Source: Gemmatimonadota bacterium (GTDB lineage Bacteria > Gemmatimonadota > Gemmatimonadetes > Gemmatimonadales > Gemmatimonadaceae). From it: DNA of 6,961 nucleotides. The notes under the pieces were generated by a model, which did no database searches, was not told the DNA's origin, and saw nothing but the letters and a program-made list of their open reading frames with translations. Positions 6,254-6,961 of the stretch are shown here, piece by piece. Numbering within the stretch: the first letter of the stretch is position 1; each line of letters opens with the position of its first letter. A program made the translations under genes and the position numbers. The stretch is from assembly GCA_947475795.1 (NCBI GenBank), contig CANJOX010000163.1, positions 1-6,961 on the forward strand, written 5' to 3'.

Positions 6254-6961
6254 ATGACGAAAGGTGTGAAGATCGGGATTGGTGGCGTGGTCGTGGCGGG
6301 CATCGCCGCGCTGGCATTCCTGAGCGCGAAGAAGAACAGCGTCAAGCCGGTGGAAGTGCGCATCGAAGCCGTCGAAACGCGCGACCTCGTGGCCTCGGTA
6401 ACCGCAAGCGGCCAGATCCAGCCGCGCACCAAGGTCGATGTGTCGGCCGACGTCACGGGCAAGATCGTGCGGCTCGCCGTCAAGGAAGGCGACGTGGTCA
6501 AGAAGGGGCAGTTCCTGCTCCAGATCGACCCCGAGCAGGTCACCGCTGCACTGCAGCGCTCCGAGGCCTTTCTGGCGTCGTCGCGCGCCCAGTCCGCGCA
6601 ATCGCGCGCCAGCCTGCTGCAAGCGCAGCGCAACTACGAGCGCTCCCTCAAGATCAAGCAGCAGTCGCCGGAACTCGTGAGCGACGAGCAGCTCGAGCAG
6701 CTCAAGACGCAGGCCGATGTGAATAAGGAGTTGGCCGCCGCGGCGAGCTTCAGCGTAGACCAGGCCGTGGCCTCGGTGCGCGATGCGCGTCAGGCGCTGA
6801 ACCGGACCACGATCGTCGCGCCCATGAGCGGAAAGATCACCCGGCTCAACGTGGAAGAGGGCGAAACGGCCATCATGGGCACGCTCAACAAGGATGCGGC
6901 CACGCTCATGACGATCAGTGACATGAGTGTGCTGGAAACGAAGGTCAAGGTGGACGAGACC
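6254..6961 (+). CDS. MacA/HlyD-type periplasmic adaptor (membrane fusion protein), C-terminus cut by window edge
   Basis: 236 codons are visible with no stop. An N-terminal uncleaved membrane anchor (about residues 7-25, no lipobox Cys) precedes the first half of the lipoyl domain (about 58-92: VDVSADVTGKIVRLAVKEGD, then GQFLLQID). A Gln/Ala/Ser-rich alpha-helical hairpin follows (about 95-182), then the second lipoyl half with TTIVAPMSGKITRLNVEEGE (about 185-204) and the start of the beta-barrel domain. The residues VDVSADVTGKI, IDPEQV, IVAPMSGKIT and the closing TISDM follow the MacA pattern more closely than the RND-type AcrA pattern. The adaptor should bridge an inner-membrane pump and the TolC-like channel encoded just upstream. 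The pump is not in the window; a MacB-like ABC ATPase and permease are expected next, but an RND pump cannot be excluded. The 12-bp gap indicates an operon with the channel gene. Confidence 0.93.
   Translation, partial: MTKGVKIGIGGVVVAGIAALAFLSAKKNSVKPVEVRIEAVETRDLVASVTASGQIQPRTKVDVSADVTGKIVRLAVKEGDVVKKGQFLLQIDPEQVTAALQRSEAFLASSRAQSAQSRASLLQAQRNYERSLKIKQQSPELVSDEQLEQLKTQADVNKELAAAASFSVDQAVASVRDARQALNRTTIVAPMSGKITRLNVEEGETAIMGTLNKDAATLMTISDMSVLETKVKVDET

Noticed and set aside
4496..6622. 708-codon minus-strand open frame opposite the TolC-family gene
   Set aside because: It shows no domain signature, and the plus strand has a complete TolC-family protein with tandem OEP repeats. It is a shadow in high-GC DNA.

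Overview
The window is very GC-rich and densely coding, with strong G/C preference at third codon positions. Protein style (an NtrY-like kinase with a huge membrane sensor, Ala/Arg-rich secreted proteins, a TolC plus MacA-like pair) fits a Gram-negative bacterium. My best guess is Gemmatimonadota; this is an impression from sequence style, not a proof.

Layout. Positions 1-3852 are one uninterrupted minus-strand reading frame of 1284 codons with no stop. It encodes a very large membrane sensor histidine kinase of the NtrY type and runs off the left edge inside the ATPase domain. A 66-bp divergent intergenic region (3853-3918) separates it from three plus-strand genes. These are a secreted protein of unknown function (3919-4653), a TolC-family outer-membrane efflux protein (4757-6241), and a MacA/HlyD-type periplasmic adaptor (6254 to beyond the right edge). 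The 103-bp gap before the TolC gene holds three short dyad-symmetric elements in an AT-richer patch and may be the control region of the efflux operon.

How the genes may work together. The TolC-like channel and the adaptor are 12 bp apart and should form two parts of a tripartite efflux or secretion system. The inner-membrane pump is not in the window. The adaptor looks most like MacA, so a MacB-type ABC ATPase/permease is expected just to the right. The small secreted protein is upstream in the same direction and could belong to the same unit, but the gap makes that unsure. The divergent kinase senses something through its large membrane and extracytoplasmic region. Its response regulator is not in the window and may lie to the left. 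A regulatory link between the kinase and the efflux genes is only a hypothesis based on adjacency.

No RNA genes, mobile elements, CRISPR arrays or long repeats were seen.
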